This document shows, piece by piece, positions 10,204 to 21,976 of a stretch of DNA of 64,000 nt; the stretch's first letter is position 1; each line of letters begins with the position of its first letter. The notes beneath the pieces are model-generated. The model saw nothing but the letters and a program-made list of their open reading frames with translations, had not been told where the DNA came from and did no database searches. This DNA comes from Gonapodya prolifera JEL478 (lineage: Eukaryota; Monoblepharomycota; Monoblepharidomycetes; Monoblepharidales; Gonapodyaceae), in the NCBI GenBank assembly GCA_001574975.1, contig KQ965742.1, positions 253,696 through 317,695 of the forward strand, written 5' to 3'. A program made the translations under genes and the position numbers.

Positions 10204-13093
10204 ATGCTCGATTCCTCAACCTCTCCAGAATTACCCAAAAAGAAGGCAAAAACGTCCAAATCTTCCAACCCCGACACTCCGGCGTTCTTTTCCTTTCCAC
10301 CACCTGCAGAATCCCGAACCACATCGCCACCGCTCTCTCCACAGTCTAAGAAGCAAATGGACATCGACTCTGACTTTGCCGATGGCTCTGCGGAGTCCTC
10401 GATGACTGCAGAAGACTGCAAGGCGAAGGGAAATCAGTGTTTCAAAACTGCCAAGTACGAAGAAGCGATTACCTGGTACTCTAAGGCTATGGGTGGGTAC
10501 TTCGATTCACAATTATCTCGGAATCGATGGAGCACATGGCATCCCTCTGGGAGTGGAGCATTGCACGTCAATCTCAACCCCTGGTATCACCGGGAGGATG
10601 ATTCCTGATGATACACCTCATGGTATCAGCCACAATGCACCTGTCGGCGTCGAAAATACTGGGATGGAGCTTTGACGCCGCAGACCCATGGCTTTGAAGT
10701 CTCACCAATCAACACTCCTGCAGCGGCCGACCCAACCTCCCCCACCCACCCTCTCAATCGCGCCGCTGCGCACATCATGCTTCGCCACTTCTCTGCCGCC
10801 CTTGATGACGCAGCTCTCTCCATACGTCTCGACCCTTCCGTGAACCCCAAGGCTTACGCGCGTGCTGCGAAAGCCGCTCTGGCCATGGCCAAGTCCCCGG
10901 CCTCCCCTACTCTCCTGAATGGTGGAGGCGAAACCTCGGTCAACGGAGCGAACGGCAAGGCGCGGGCACTGCATCACGTCCTTGATGGTGAGAACGGACC
11001 GGCTTGGTGGATAAGGAAGGGGTTGGAGAAAGCAGGCACCGACCGAACGGTTAAGACTGCCTTGGAAAAGGAGGTGAGACTGCGAGAGCTCCACAGGGCG
11101 GCCCGTCCTAGCAACGCGTTAACAGTTGATGCTCCCAAAATAGCTATTCACTTTTCAAAAACTCTCCGAACAACTTCGCAAGGTGAACGATTCACTCTCT
11201 CAATCTGACTACAAATCCGCGCTGGAACATCTGGAGAGCGCCTTCCGGACCGCCGACCCACAAGTCGGCTATTCTTCGAGGGATCCGGAAAAGAAGAGTG
11301 AGTTGGTGATGGTTCAGTGAACGCTTCATTCCATCTCTTATCACTCTTTGGCCGTTGCTGGGTTTAAGCGTTTTCTACCATTCCTCCACCTTCCATTTCC
11401 TCATCGTCGGCGGAGCCCATCGCTGGTGTACCGATAGAATGGCGCATCCTGCGAGGTCAAATTCTTTGCGCGTTGTGCGAATTTGACGAAGGACAGAAAG
11501 TTGCGAGGTAAGACCGTTCGTATCCTTGTTGTGAGTTCTCCGGTCAACGTTCGTTTTCGTTCTGGTACAGCTCGCTGCTTCCCCTTGCACCGACATCTCC
11601 TTCAATCCTCCACCTCCTCTCCACCTCCCACTTCCTTCGTGACAACCCATCCTCGCACGTGCTCCCATATCTCTCGCGAGCGTTGCAATACGACCCAGAC
11701 CATGCTCCCAGCCGCAACCTTCTCAAACTTGCGAAACGCGTGGAGCGTATACGATCGGAGGGAAACGAGGACTTTTCAAAGGGCCGTTATGATGGCGCCA
11801 AGACAAAATGGGAGGAAGCACAGCGGGACGTCACTGCTGGTGTGTCCGCAAAGTCGTTTGAATGGTGGAGGGAGACCAGGGAGGAGGAAGGCGGCGCTGT
11901 TGGGGACAGTTTGGAAGAGGATGCGTGGCGGGGAGCAATCGTTCGAGTGAAGCTGCTGAGCAATCTTGCAAATGTGGCTGCGAAGGTGAGCGTTTTAGGA
12001 TGACCAGACGTTTGAACATTCCCACCAACAAGATAGGTCAATTTTTTGCAGACGTCTCCCACCACTGCCTTATCGCTTGCTACCACAGCGATTTCCCTCC
12101 TCTCTTACGTGTCACACCCCACCAATCATGAGTCTATCCACGCTGCGGAGATGAAGTCGAGCCCTTATGAAGCACTTTTTCTCAAACTACACTTGCGACG
12201 GGCGGACGCACTGGCAAAGCTTGAGCGGTGGGAAGAAGCGGTGCGAGACTACTCAGTTTGTGAGGGTATTAAGGGAAAAGATCCTGGTAGGTTGAGGGGG
12301 GGTTTCATGGAGGGTGTCGCTTCAGGCGCACTTGGTTTTTCATCAAACACAACTTTGATTACTTTGCTTACGCTATTTCTGTCTTGTCTTTGAAGAAATC
12401 GCGCGAGCTCTTCGAAACGCCAAGCAGGAGCACAAGAAAGCCTCGAAGAAGGACTACTACAAGTTGCTGGGTGTAGATAAAGGCGCTTCTGAGGACGAGC
12501 TCAAGAAGGTTTGTAACGATTTTGTGATTTTCATTGGCTGAGGTTATCTTTGAACCATTCACGTTTTAGGCGTACCGAAAAATGGCGCTCAAGTACCATC
12601 CTGACAAAAACGCTTCTCTTCCAGAAGAAGAGAAAGTGCAGGCGGAGAAGCAATTCAAGGACATCAGCGAAGGTGAGTAGAAACAAAAGTGGTCTCTTGG
12701 GGTCGAAACGCGTCCCGAAGAATGTCTCTGTTTGCTCTCACACTCCCCACCGCTCTACCAGCATACAACATCCTCACCGACCCTCGTAAGCGTCAAATCT
12801 ACGACGCCGGCGGGGATCTGGATGGTCCAGACATGGACGGCATGGGTGGAATGGGTGGCATGGGCGGCATGCCCCCTGGAATGGACATGAACGATATCCT
12901 GCAGATGTTTTTCGCGCAGGGTGGTGGGGGGATGCCCGGAATGGGGGGGATGCCGGGAATGCACGGAATGGGTGGAGGGTTCGAACATCAGCATCACCAC
13001 GGAGGTGGAGGCCGGAGGGGCGGAAGGGGCGGACGGGGCGGTGGGATGCCCGGAGGAGGGATGCCCGGAGGCTTTAGATACTCGTTTGGATAA
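10204..13093 (+). CDS. TPR and J-domain co-chaperone (DNAJC7/TPR2-like)
   Basis: Hsp70/Hsp90 co-chaperone with amino-terminal TPR units and a carboxy-terminal J domain. Seen: a Lys/Ser/Pro-rich start with KKKAK, then the TPR motif CKAKGNQCFKTAKYEEAITW, HFSAALDDAALSIRLDP, LRALHHVLDG, SALEHLESAFRT, ALQYDPDHAPSRNLLKLAKR, RIRSEGNEDFSKGRYDGAKT, LHLRRADALAKLERWEEAVR, and the J domain KKDYYKLLGVDKGASEDELK with AYRKMALKYHPDKN (HPD present) and AYNILTDPRKRQIYDAGGD. The tail is a Gly/Met-rich run and a Gly/Arg-rich run ending at 13093, as in DNAJC7-type and DnaJA/B-like proteins. At least eight introns, several exactly between TPR helices. One expected neighbour of the GGM-rich tail, a zinc finger, is absent, as usual for this type. 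Confidence 0.92.
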
Positions 13094-13240
13094 CAAAGTC
13101 TGTTTCATAGTATTATAGAGTCTTATGCAATCATTACTTTGAACCTCCACTCGGACGGATTCATTGTGTGGAGTGTGAAGGTCTCTCAGAAGTACGCATT
13201 ATGCCGGCACGCAGAAGTTTTCAATGGAACGGAGACAAAT

Positions 13241-14711
13241 CTATTCCACAGCACTGGTAGATTCGCTACTTTGAGCCTCAGCTGGACGCTCGCCATCCTG
13301 AGTCTCCACGGCACGCTCGTTTTTGCCCTGTAATTGCTTCTTCGCCCTCGGCTTCCCCTTCCTCTCCACATCCGGCTCCGCCGTGAGTTCGAAAATATTG
13401 AATTTTTTGAGCTCGTTGTATTCCGTCACCACGGACATTCCTAAACACCCACACACACTTCCGTCAGCACACCCCGCGAGACGCGTGCACGTGCAGACGC
13501 GCCGCGCAACTCACCCGCGACCATTTTGAACACCTCCACGATGACCGTGTAGCGTGGGTTGGTGAGGTCCACCTTGTGATGCGGCCCCACGATGGTGGCG
13601 ATGCGCTCAATGAGTTTCATGCGGTCGAATTTGTCGTTGTCGCGCATCTTGAGGAGGATGGCGTACTAGGGTGGTGAAAATGGTGCGCATGTTGGAGTGT
13701 GAGCGCAACGTAGATGTCGTTAGGTCGTTGTTTCCGTGTTTCCGTTCGAATCGGCCGTCCGCCGATCTCGCATTCCACTTCATCTGTCCTGAGGTCATGT
13801 GCACATAGTTTTCGCGCGCCCATTCCAACTGGCAGTCCTCCCCTCTCGATCCATCCTGAGGTCGTTCGCACGTGGTTCCCCTTCGAACCGGACGTCCCCC
13901 GGTCTCCCATTCCACTTCATCTCTTGGTTCGGCCTAAAAGAATTGAGATGCATTGACTCACGGTATGCTGCGGGGCGTCGGGGGCGTGGAATATGGGGGC
14001 TAGAATCTCGGCCGCCAAGGCTTCGATGTCCTGCATCACCGCGAGACACGTTTTCGTCAACGGAGATAATCGATTGCAGTGGCTAGGAGTGCAAGAGGTG
14101 GCAGGGCAGGCGGGGAAAGATAAAGTTGGGGAACGGAGCCCCCCGCCCCCCCTCCCAAGAACGGCCAGTCTGCCCACCCACCGCGTCTTCTTCACTCCGG
14201 TATCTCTAGCATCTTTGAGAACCTTGCTCACGATCTGCACGGGGTCGACAGGAGCCTGCGTGCGGACAAAGATGACGCACGAGATCCCCACGTTGAACCC
14301 TGCGAATCGGCGCGCGGGGTGGCGGGGGTCCTTGCTGGTGGCTTGCAGCGATGCGAGCTCGGCTGAGAAATCACTCTCGACGTCCCGTGGCGCAGGGGTC
14401 GCGGGGGTTGCCGGCGTGATTGCCGCTGCCTCGGATGTCTCTGCGTCTTCGCCGTCACCTTCCTGTTCTTCACCCGCGCGCTCCTTTGCGCGCTCCCACT
14501 TCTCCGCCCCGTACAGCTCGTCCGCGGCTTCGTTGAGCAGGTTGAAGACCTCTCTCCGCGCGAAGGTCTCCTTGCCCAGCGTGCAAGTCACCAGAATGCC
14601 CGACCATCCAGGCTCCACGGCGAAGTTCTTTCCCGGGCGATGGGATGTTCCGCGGAATGCGCGCTTGGCTGCTCGTGCGTGCACGGATTCGGGGGCGGGT
14701 CGTTTGGACAT
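13241..14711 (-). CDS. TAN1: THUMP-domain tRNA acetylation adaptor (Tan1/THUMPD1)
   Basis: Tan1 brings tRNA to the acetyltransferase Kre33/NAT10, which makes N4-acetylcytidine at position 12 of tRNA-Ser and tRNA-Leu (family knowledge). Seen from Met at 14711: MSKRPAPESVHARAAKRAF, GWSGILVTCTLGKETFARRE, an acidic and Ala/Thr/Pro linker, RRFAGFNVGISCVIFVRTQA, an intron at GTGGGT, RHCNRLSPLTKTCLAVMQDI, an intron, then the THUMP core YAILLKMRDNDKFDRMKLIE, VDLTNPRYTVIVEVFKMVAG, an intron, and MSVVTEYNELKKFNIFELTA followed by a charged tail ending at 13241. All conserved blocks occur in family order, and the splice junction TRHCNRLSPLTKTC restores the consensus. Four exons. A long open frame on the opposite strand (13993-14730) is a shadow. 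Confidence 0.92.
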
Positions 14712-15120
14712 TATTGAAAGGAGAAGATGATACAGGTGAGCACCGGCAGAATGACTTGCCGGCTGAACTATCAATGCGCTTTCATGGCTTGCCCACTGCC
14801 TGCGAAGTGTCCACCGTAGTCGTGTATCAGCCAAACAAATGCCACACGAAGGCGTCGCTCCGTTGTGTTCTCGCAAAATGACTCTCGCTTCCACCAGCTA
14901 GGAAAGTTGCATTGTCTTCAAAATTAGTTTCCTATTTCCCTTTGCTTGATTCCTTCTCGCCCTGTTTCGTTGCTCCTATGAGTGGATGACCGCAGCATCC
15001 TCTCCTTGTGAGAACTCAAAGGCGCTGGAGATTCAAACGATGGATCTGCTTTGGGCTAACTGATACATCGCAGGTTCTCGTATCTCCTTCACATACTCAC
15101 AACGTCCTCTTTTCTCCAGG

Positions 15121-15690
15121 CACCACATCTGCGCGGATCCGCTCCAGCTTCTCAGAGCCGATACGACTCCCCTGACGATGCGACTTTGGAGAGTGTCACC
15201 TTCATGGCACGCACGGACGACGTGGTGCGGGGTGGGGTTTCTGCTCATAGTCGATGAGGCACTCCCTTGTTTGCTGTGTGGTGTCGGACCGCGGGCAATC
15301 CGCCCTGGGTATGTTGGGATACCACCCCTGTCGTCGGGCTTAGGACGCGAGAGGGCGTTCCTGAGTCGTTGGGGAGGACCCTCTGAGAGCTGGACAGATC
15401 CACAGGAAGAGGGATTCGTTCCCATTCCTCGAAAAATCGATTGAGAGGTGCCGCTCCCTCTTGATTGCTCACATGCGTGGTTTGTATTCATGCCATTGAC
15501 GGTTTTCTTTTCTTTTCCTTTTAGGCCACGATATTAGGAGGACGCCGGTGTACCAACCGCGATTGCGAGGGTTGCAGGATGAGAGTGGTAGGGTGTTTCC
15601 GGGTCCAGGACGTGAGTGTGCACAGATTTTTCGTGGCCGGGTTTACGCACAGGTGATCCTCGATTGTTCGGGACGAACTCAAGCTTCCTG
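15121..15690 (+). CDS. Possible small spliced gene, unrecognised
   Basis: Two strong acceptors (TTTTCTCCAG at 15111-15120 and a pyrimidine tract ending TTTTAG at 15523) flank segments that read RGSAPASQSRYDSPDDATLE and, after the second, HDIRRTPVYQPRLRGLQDES. A GT at 15477 and the second acceptor join in frame as LLIAHMRHDIRRTPVYQP. The 5' exon and the link between the two segments are not resolved. No family is recognised. It could also be noncoding. Confidence 0.25.
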
Positions 15691-15810
15691 ACCGAAACTG
15701 AGAGCGCAAGCTTTGCTTCTTGTGGAATGGTCTGCAAGCTCTTCAAGTCGGTGGAACATTGCACGCTCGTCACAAACGTCTTTGGCATTTCAGTTTACAA
15801 GCGTTTGTGA

Positions 15811-16626
15811 GTACTGCTGTCTCCTTGTCCCTCGGGTCACTGTTTCTCATTTTTAAAATTGAAATTGTTTTATGCTCTAGGTGTACCGTATATGCTCGAC
15901 CTCTATTTGTATCACGCTGTATTGCTCCACCAATATTAGAAACCTTGATTCACTCTCTCATTTGGTTCTGAATCACATTGCCCTGAGCCACGTGGTCTTG
16001 CCCCCGCAAGGGAGACTATTAAATGTAGAACTAGATCCAGCGGAAATCACATCCGTCAACCAGCGCGATTTCAATTAACGCACAATCCGTCCCAGGTCCA
16101 AAAAATATGCAGGACCAAGAAGATTTCGACAATTCACGCAAAGAGGCGTATTGGTGGTGTCGAACAAGATCGAACGGTGTGATGGGAATGCTAGACAAGA
16201 CCACCGACTGACTTTCGTCGGGAACCGACATACTATTCGTTATTGTTTTGCTTTTCAAAGAAGGATAAATGTGCAAATTCAAGGGGCTCGAAACGTGGCT
16301 GGTTTTAGGGAAGAGTGTGAGCTGGCGATGCCTTGCGAAATCTCGATCATCGAATCTTCCCACTTCTGACCAACACTTCACTTTATCTGCGCCGAAACCG
16401 ACTCCGAATCCAAGACGGCGACCGATCTGATGGCCGGGCCCAGTGGAACGCCGGATCGAGAGCGGGCTCAAGGGGCGAACGAGGAGCAGTGTGGTGGCGA
16501 CGACGGCACCACGACGATGGGCGTTGCAAAGGGAAAGTTCCCGCCGCTTCTCTCCAGTGCAACTCTCGTCGAAAGCAGTGGCAATCTGCCCGGATTGAGG
16601 CGAGGTGTGTGCGCCGCGGGCCCTGG
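15811..16626. other. Stretch without a supported gene
   Basis: Minus frame 16031-16711 and plus frame 16333-17259 overlap here, but the first has no family likeness. The second is credible only from the Met at 16627 onward. The AT-richer part at 15830-16080 looks intergenic. Confidence 0.35.
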
Positions 16627-17259
16627 ATGCCGAGCGGTGCTTCACCTCAAACAACTCCCCTTTACTGCCCCTACGCAGATCCATCGGGCTCTGTATCTTC
16701 GCAACAATCAATCTTCAGCTCGTCCCTTCCCGCCTCCTCCACAGTGGTCGGCCTTGCCGAGGCCCATGTGACCAATTCCACATCTTCGATCTCCTCCGCT
16801 CATTCGTCAAAGCTCAATGGATCCAGCCTCCCGTCGTCTCCTCGACGCATACGCCGCTCGTCGCCGCAGATCCACCAGCCTGTCGTCTCCTCAGTGGACA
16901 CTGCGTCGGCGTCACCTCCGCCGCCTCCCACAATCCTGCCTCCGCTGCCCAAACTGCTCGCCTTCCTCAAGCCATTCGCCGGCATCATTGCACTCGCCCT
17001 CGCGTTTCCGCTCGTCTCGTGGACCCTCGCCTCACTCGACTCGGGTGTGGCCATTGCGGGCCAGCATGCGACCAACGTCAAGTCATCCGCCGCATCCTGG
17101 GCGCCCTTCACGTTGCCCATAATCGCAGCGCTCCTTGCTCTTATTGCGGTCTTGGCAATCAGAATGGATCAAAGAGATTCCTCCCGGGTGGCGAACCAGG
17201 CGTACCGTTACCAGGGTGTTGGATCGGGGAGGCTGCAGGTGTGTGTTGCTCAGAGTTGA
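16627..17259 (+). CDS. Small membrane protein with two predicted spans
   Basis: Not assigned to a family. From the Met at 16627 the frame gives 210 residues: a Ser/Pro-rich amino-terminal half with a basic patch (PRRIRRSS), a Pro run, a hydrophobic segment FAGIIALALAFPLVSWTLAS, a short polar loop, and a second hydrophobic segment TLPIIAALLALIAVLAIRMD followed by a polar tail. A splice donor-like GTGTGT near the end leaves open whether the tail continues into another exon. The second span and its tail (AVLAIRMDQRD) resemble the span of the next gene (VALVAVRMSTQ), so the two may be tandem relatives. Upstream codons in the same frame are Arg-rich and unlike coding sequence. Confidence 0.5.
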   Translation: MPSGASPQTTPLYCPYADPSGSVSSQQSIFSSSLPASSTVVGLAEAHVTNSTSSISSAHSSKLNGSSLPSSPRRIRRSSPQIHQPVVSSVDTASASPPPPPTILPPLPKLLAFLKPFAGIIALALAFPLVSWTLASLDSGVAIAGQHATNVKSSAASWAPFTLPIIAALLALIAVLAIRMDQRDSSRVANQAYRYQGVGSGRLQVCVAQS

Positions 17260-17464
17260 ATGGCGCGTGGCGTCCTTGGATTTGAGAAACATCGAGGCGG
17301 ACTGGGCGATGGTGCTGAAACCCTTCTGTGCCCGAGAAGAGGGGGGTCCACCTCGGACTTTATAAACGATGATGAAACTCGGCCGTTGTGGATACACCCC
17401 ACTCACGTTCTCCTCTACCCGTTCCCAAACAACACAGCCCTCCCAGATCTCACCGTCCCTCTCC

Positions 17465-19217
17465 ATGTCCTCCCTCTACTCCGACTCGCTCCCACCTACT
17501 CCACCCAGGGGCGCAACACCTCCACCAGCCTCTCGCCGCCCAGCACAGACGCATTGGACGTGCCACCCTTACCTTCCCTACGTTTCCGCGCTGGGTATGC
17601 TTTACCTGTGGTCCAACCGCCGTCCCGTACCGAGGGAGCCAGAGATCATGCCTGGGGTGCCCCACAATGGAGATCCCGTGTCGGCCGTCGGGTGGCCCAC
17701 GTTGGTCATTATCATAGTGGCGCTCGTGGCGGTGCGGATGAGTACACAGGAAGGGGGGGCTCGTGATGCGGAGACGGTGAGCAATGAGCGTGGGGGGGTT
17801 GGCCACAGGACGATGTTCCTTATGTGGTGTTTCCTGGCAGATCCGGCACAACCCCCGCCCACACGCGCCCCGCCGCTCGTCCACGGCAAGCACAGCCAAG
17901 AGCGTGCCGGCCCTCGCGAGGCGGGACTCTTCTGAGCGCACCACGCCCGGGAAGAGCGTCGACGCGCGGCGGGACGAAGTTAGGCTCATCGCGCCCGTGC
18001 CCGTTCACGCCCAGGCAAGCGCGCACGACGCGGACGACGACGCCGCGGGCCTCCTCTTCGTGGACGCTGTGGAGGACTTGTCCGCACTTCCCGCCCACTC
18101 CCTCCTGCCACACACTCCCATTGGACTCGTCTCTGCTGGAGGATCGCAGTCCACGATCTCAGACGCCGCGCAACCGCCATCCCTCCCCGCGCTCCCAACA
18201 CTGGCGTCGACGATCTCCACCCTCGCCGCAACGATCGCGTCGCAGCAGGCTGACCTCCACCGCCTCAACAGCGCCTTGAGTGACGCGCTGGCTGACACGG
18301 CGGCGCTCAGGACGCAAGTCGCCGATCTGCGCCGCGAGCGAAACCTCCTCAAGCGCGACGTGGCGAGGAGGAACGAGCAGGTCGAAGATCTCGTGCGGCG
18401 GGTCAACGACGCCGAGATGGCCCCAGGGAAGGCCTGGTGGGAGGGGCACGACGTCGACGGGAGCGGAGGTGGCGGCGCAAGTACGCCCACGGCGGGATCC
18501 CCCGCGACAACGGCGCCGAGGGACTGGGATTCGGTTAGCAGAGCGAGCTCGCAGGCCGATGGAGTGTCAAGGCGGAGTTCCGTCGCTGGGTCGTCGGACT
18601 ATGCGGGAGGGAACTGGCCCGTGTGGGCCGGGCATGCGGCGGCAGGGTCCTCGGCAGAAGCGGCGGCGCGGTTCGCGGCGGCCGGTGGGGCTGCTAGTGG
18701 TACGGGCGGAGGTAACTACCACGTTCTGGGCGCCGGGATCCCGCACAACACAAGCACTCCGCCCCCTGGGCCGGGTCCGCTCCGGATCGCACGATCGCCG
18801 ACCTACTCCGGTGCCGGCGCCTGGGGCGACCATGGGGTCGTGTCTGCGTCTCCGAGCCCACCTGCATCTCCCACGCGGCTGTCCATGTCCATGGGGGCGG
18901 GCGCGGGGCTCCCCTTCGTCACCCCGCCAGCGACACGGCCTGTGAGTCCGCAGTACGGCAGCGGAAGTAGCGGGCGGGCCAAGCAGCGCAAGTTTTCGGT
19001 CGGTGGGCAAAAATTGAGTGGCGGGGCGGCGCCTGGGCATGTGTTGCGCGCGTGGGTTGTGGGCGCTGCCGGTGGTGCGGCGGGCGGGGAGAAGAAGAAG
19101 GAGAAGGAGGCTGGTGCTGCTGGTGCTGCTGGTGCTGTTGCTGGTGGTGGTGGTGGTGGGATGGTTCAGGCGGGTGGTGGTGTGAGCGTCGGTGGAGATG
19201 GGGATGCAAAGGAGTGA
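17465..19217 (+). CDS. Membrane-anchored coiled-coil protein, unknown function (family member B)
   Basis: Two exons, 17465-17776 and 17841-19217 (GTGAGC...GGCAG intron of 64 bases), give 562 residues in one frame. Exon 1: MSSLYSDSLPPTPPRGATPP, then two hydrophobic stretches, YLPYVSALGMLYLWS and GWPTLVIIIVALVAVRM. Exon 2: an Ala/Arg-rich linker, an acidic patch, then a heptad-patterned coiled coil of about 70 residues containing ADLRRERNLLKRDVARRNEQ. A long Gly/Ala/Ser/Pro tail follows, ending in a run encoded by GGT/GCT repeats (19110-19170). The same coiled-coil signature (L-x-x-D-I/V-x-R-R-N-x-x-I/V-E-x-L) recurs in the gene at 21977-23312. High GC and large open frames on the other strand are composition effects. 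No known family recognised; a scaffold or tether at a membrane is inferred from architecture only. Confidence 0.65.
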
Positions 19218-19556
19218 ACATTGCGTTTTCTGTTCTGGTGTGATGGGGAAAGCCAATGCCCCCTGCCCATGCCCCCGGACGCACATCATCTCGGTCCCGG
19301 TCCCTACACCAACATTCTGCGTATCTATTCTCCCTTCCTCTTTCCTTTTTCTTTCTATCCGTGGGTTTTTGTCGTTCTTCGAAGTACAGAGTACAAAGTA
19401 CAAGTACGGTTGGACATGTCTCGCAATGTATACCCGCACATGAGTATTTAAGATTAGTTAGTTAGTTAGTTTTTTTTTTTTTGCTGTTGGAGAAGAAGTA
19501 TAACGTTGTGAAAAAAGTCGGATCGATCAAGAGCGCACTCCATGACTTTACGTTCG

Positions 19557-19627
19557 GCTGTACTGGTGAAGCGGTATCACATGTCGTTGTGGCCGACACG
19601 TTCCTGGTTCGACTCCAGGGTGCAGCA
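19557..19627 (+). tRNA. tRNA-His (anticodon GUG)
   Basis: Folds fully: acceptor GCTGTAC / GTGCAGC (7 pairs, one G-U), D arm GTGA-AGCGGTA-TCAC, anticodon arm TGTCG-TTGTGGC-CGACA with anticodon GTG at 34-36 and G37, four-base variable loop, T arm CCTGG-TTCGACT-CCAGG. Discriminator A at 19627, as in eukaryotic cytosolic tRNA-His; a G precedes position 1. A T-rich Pol III terminator (TTTCTTTT) follows at once. No intron. Confidence 0.93.
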
Positions 19628-19986
19628 TTTCTTTTGGTTCTCAGCTAGCGTGGGCTGCGGGATGGCTTTAGAGGGCAAGAGGGGGAGAAGGGCGACGTGG
19701 ATGGTGGAATGGTGGAATGTAAATACCAAAGTTTTGTTACCACGACTGAACACTTGTGATGTACAACAACTGACAACTTCTATGGGGAACTTCTCCCGGC
19801 GCAAACTCTGTGTATGTATATTTGTCCATCCTCGTCTCTCTGCATCACACCCACCCCCTGCATCTCAACTCCACGCATTCTGTCCACCTTCTGCATCCGC
19901 ATCACCCCTTCTCCACCCACATCTGCCTCACTCATCATTCCCACCCTACGTCTCACATCTCACCTCCACGCGCTCTCTCACACGCC

Positions 19987-20687
19987 TTAAAACCCAGAAG
20001 CACCAACGACAACCGCCACAACACCACCCAGCAGCACCTTGCCCAATGCTCCATTCCACACCGAGCCCGACCGCGCAACACCACCGCCAGTCTTCCCAAT
20101 CGCCGTGGACGCATTTGCCGGCAGGGTTGCAATATCCGTGCCGGGCACGGCTCCAGACCCACCAGGCCGAACCGCGCCGGCCGTTGCCGATGCCGAGGCG
20201 CCCGAGGCGATACCCGTGGGGGTGACCCAGATGACAGTAGATCCCGAGGACGAGACACCTGCGTACGCGACCCAGATGGGCGTCATCCCCCGTGCGGCGG
20301 GGTCGTCCGAGATGGTGGCCGTGGGTGAGGGCACGCTTTTGGGCGGGGGCGGGTTTGTGGGCGCGATGGTTGTCGAGGCGGCCATAGTTGCTGGGACTGC
20401 GTACCCGGGAGGAGAGGGGAAGGAGAGTGTGCTGGTGCTGTGGGAGTGGGGGGAACGGGGGAGAAAGGGCATTCGCTCAATGCGTCAGGTGGGGTCACGT
20501 TGTGTGGAAAGTTACCTCGAGCTCTGAACGCGCAAAAACGACATAATGTGGTGATGCATGGGTTAATGAAATGGCCGGCGTCTCGGGATACGCAACGACC
20601 AGAAAAAAAATGTCTCACCTGCTGGCCTTGCACACCGGCAGACAACGCGAGCACGAGCAGGACCACGATGGCGATTGCACGGCGCAT
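19987..20687 (-). CDS. Secreted, probably GPI-anchored small protein
   Basis: Start MRRAIAIVVLLVLALSAGVQ at 20687 is a clear signal peptide, followed by a GTGAGA donor. The second exon (from about 20475) gives a Ser/Thr/Pro/Ala/Gly-rich chain with few charges, including YAVPATMAASTTIAPTNPPP and WVAYAGVSSSGSTVIWVTP. It ends in a small-residue site SVWNGALGK and the hydrophobic terminus VLLGGVVAVVVGASGF with stop at 19987. Signal peptide plus Ser/Thr-rich body plus short hydrophobic terminus is the pattern of GPI-anchored cell-surface proteins. The acceptor used is uncertain; the one nearest 20475 keeps the frame. No enzymatic domain seen. Mature protein of roughly 130-160 residues. Confidence 0.65.
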
Positions 20688-20759
20688 GGATGGAGCAATG
20701 TTGTATGATCGAGGTTTAGTGTGGAGTGAGCGGGAACGTGGAGTTTAAATGCGCGAGAA

Positions 20760-21976
20760 ATGGTTTGGGTTTTCGCCATGAGGCAGCCTGAGGCGGGCGG
20801 CGGCCTCAGACAAGGCCCCACGAGTCATCGTGCAATGCGGGGTACGGATGCGTTCGGAGCGCGTTGCTGGTGTGAAATCGCGCCGGTCACGTGTTTTATT
20901 TTTTGGTGATTTGTTGCGTGATTTATGGTTGCGTTTCACGGCGCGCGAAAGGAATAAATGAATGCGGATAGCCACAGTGATCGCGAGCTGCTGCGGCCTC
21001 GTCTGAGGTTGGTCTGAGGTCGACGCCCAAGGGAGAGGAAAACGGAGAGAGGGAGCAATTGTGGACGGATTCGGATGAGTGTGTGCGGGGTGGGGGTGGT
21101 GGCGCAGAATCGGCGCTGGGGGAGGGAAGAAATTGCACGAACAGCGCCTCCCCTTGGCCATTCTCACTGAAAGTGAAAGCCGCTAAGCACTGCGGAACCT
21201 TGCACAATCTTGTTTGGAGACGTTGAGGGGTGGGACAAAGACTCTGCGTTGCAAACACGAGTTCCATGAAATCTGTATCGAATCCTGGAGAAATGAGTCC
21301 CGGTGAACTAATTTAGTTTTCTTTGAATACGTGGCGGTCACTGGCGAGGTGGAATTCTCGCACCCGGCGTTCGGTCACCACCACTCAAAAAGGACGCTCA
21401 TGGAAGCGATACAATCGATTATTCAGATTATTCATTCACCAATGCAATGCAGTTGTTATTAGGTAATCGAGACCACTCTTGCTGCCTAGCTCTGACGCCA
21501 ACAGCTTAATTGCGTTTCCCATGTCTTCGCCGATCACCTTCGCCGCTTCCTGCGCCCGCCCCGCTCCGTCCATTCCCACACACCGACACTGTCTTGTCGC
21601 CACTTCGTCTCTTGTTCGCCACCTCAACAATCGCTTTTACCCAGACCGACCCTCTGCGCCACCACTCTCCTGCGGCCAGGCACACTCATCCCAAACCCTT
21701 GCACTCGCACGTTCTCAGCGCAATCCCGTCGTCATCGGACCCCCATCACTCCAAGAACGTCCCCGCCCGCACCCGCCGAGCGCTCTGCTCCCTCCATTCT
21801 CCCCCTGCCCTCACCGCCGCCGCACTGCGACCGCCGCCACCCGCTTGCACTCATCTGTGCACTCCACACGCCGCTGACGCATCCGTTGTCGGGCGTTGCT
21901 GAACTCATTGGAGCGAGAGAAGAACGTTGAAAAGTAAAAAGAAAACTGGAATTGGGAAAGACACACGGACATCGCG
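20760..21976. other. Stretch without a supported gene
   Basis: About 1.2 kb. Open frames exist (20923-21267 minus, 21479-21902 plus) but are pyrimidine-rich or low-complexity and show no family likeness. The CT-rich strand asymmetry at 21540-21880, just before the next start codon, looks like a fungal 5' region. Confidence 0.4.

Noticed and set aside
13993-14730. 245-codon plus-strand ORF
   Set aside because: It is antisense to the well-supported TAN1 exons and has no family likeness; the length comes from GC-rich codon composition.
16031-16711. 226-codon minus-strand ORF
   Set aside because: No family likeness, and it overlaps the start of the plus-strand membrane protein; composition is not convincing.
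19110-19170. GGT/GCT microsatellite as an independent repeat feature
   Set aside because: It is simply the coding sequence of the Ala/Gly-rich tail of the coiled-coil protein.
18567-19439. 290-codon minus-strand ORF opposite the coiled-coil gene
   Set aside because: Low-complexity shadow of the Gly/Ala/Ser tail; no splice or start support.
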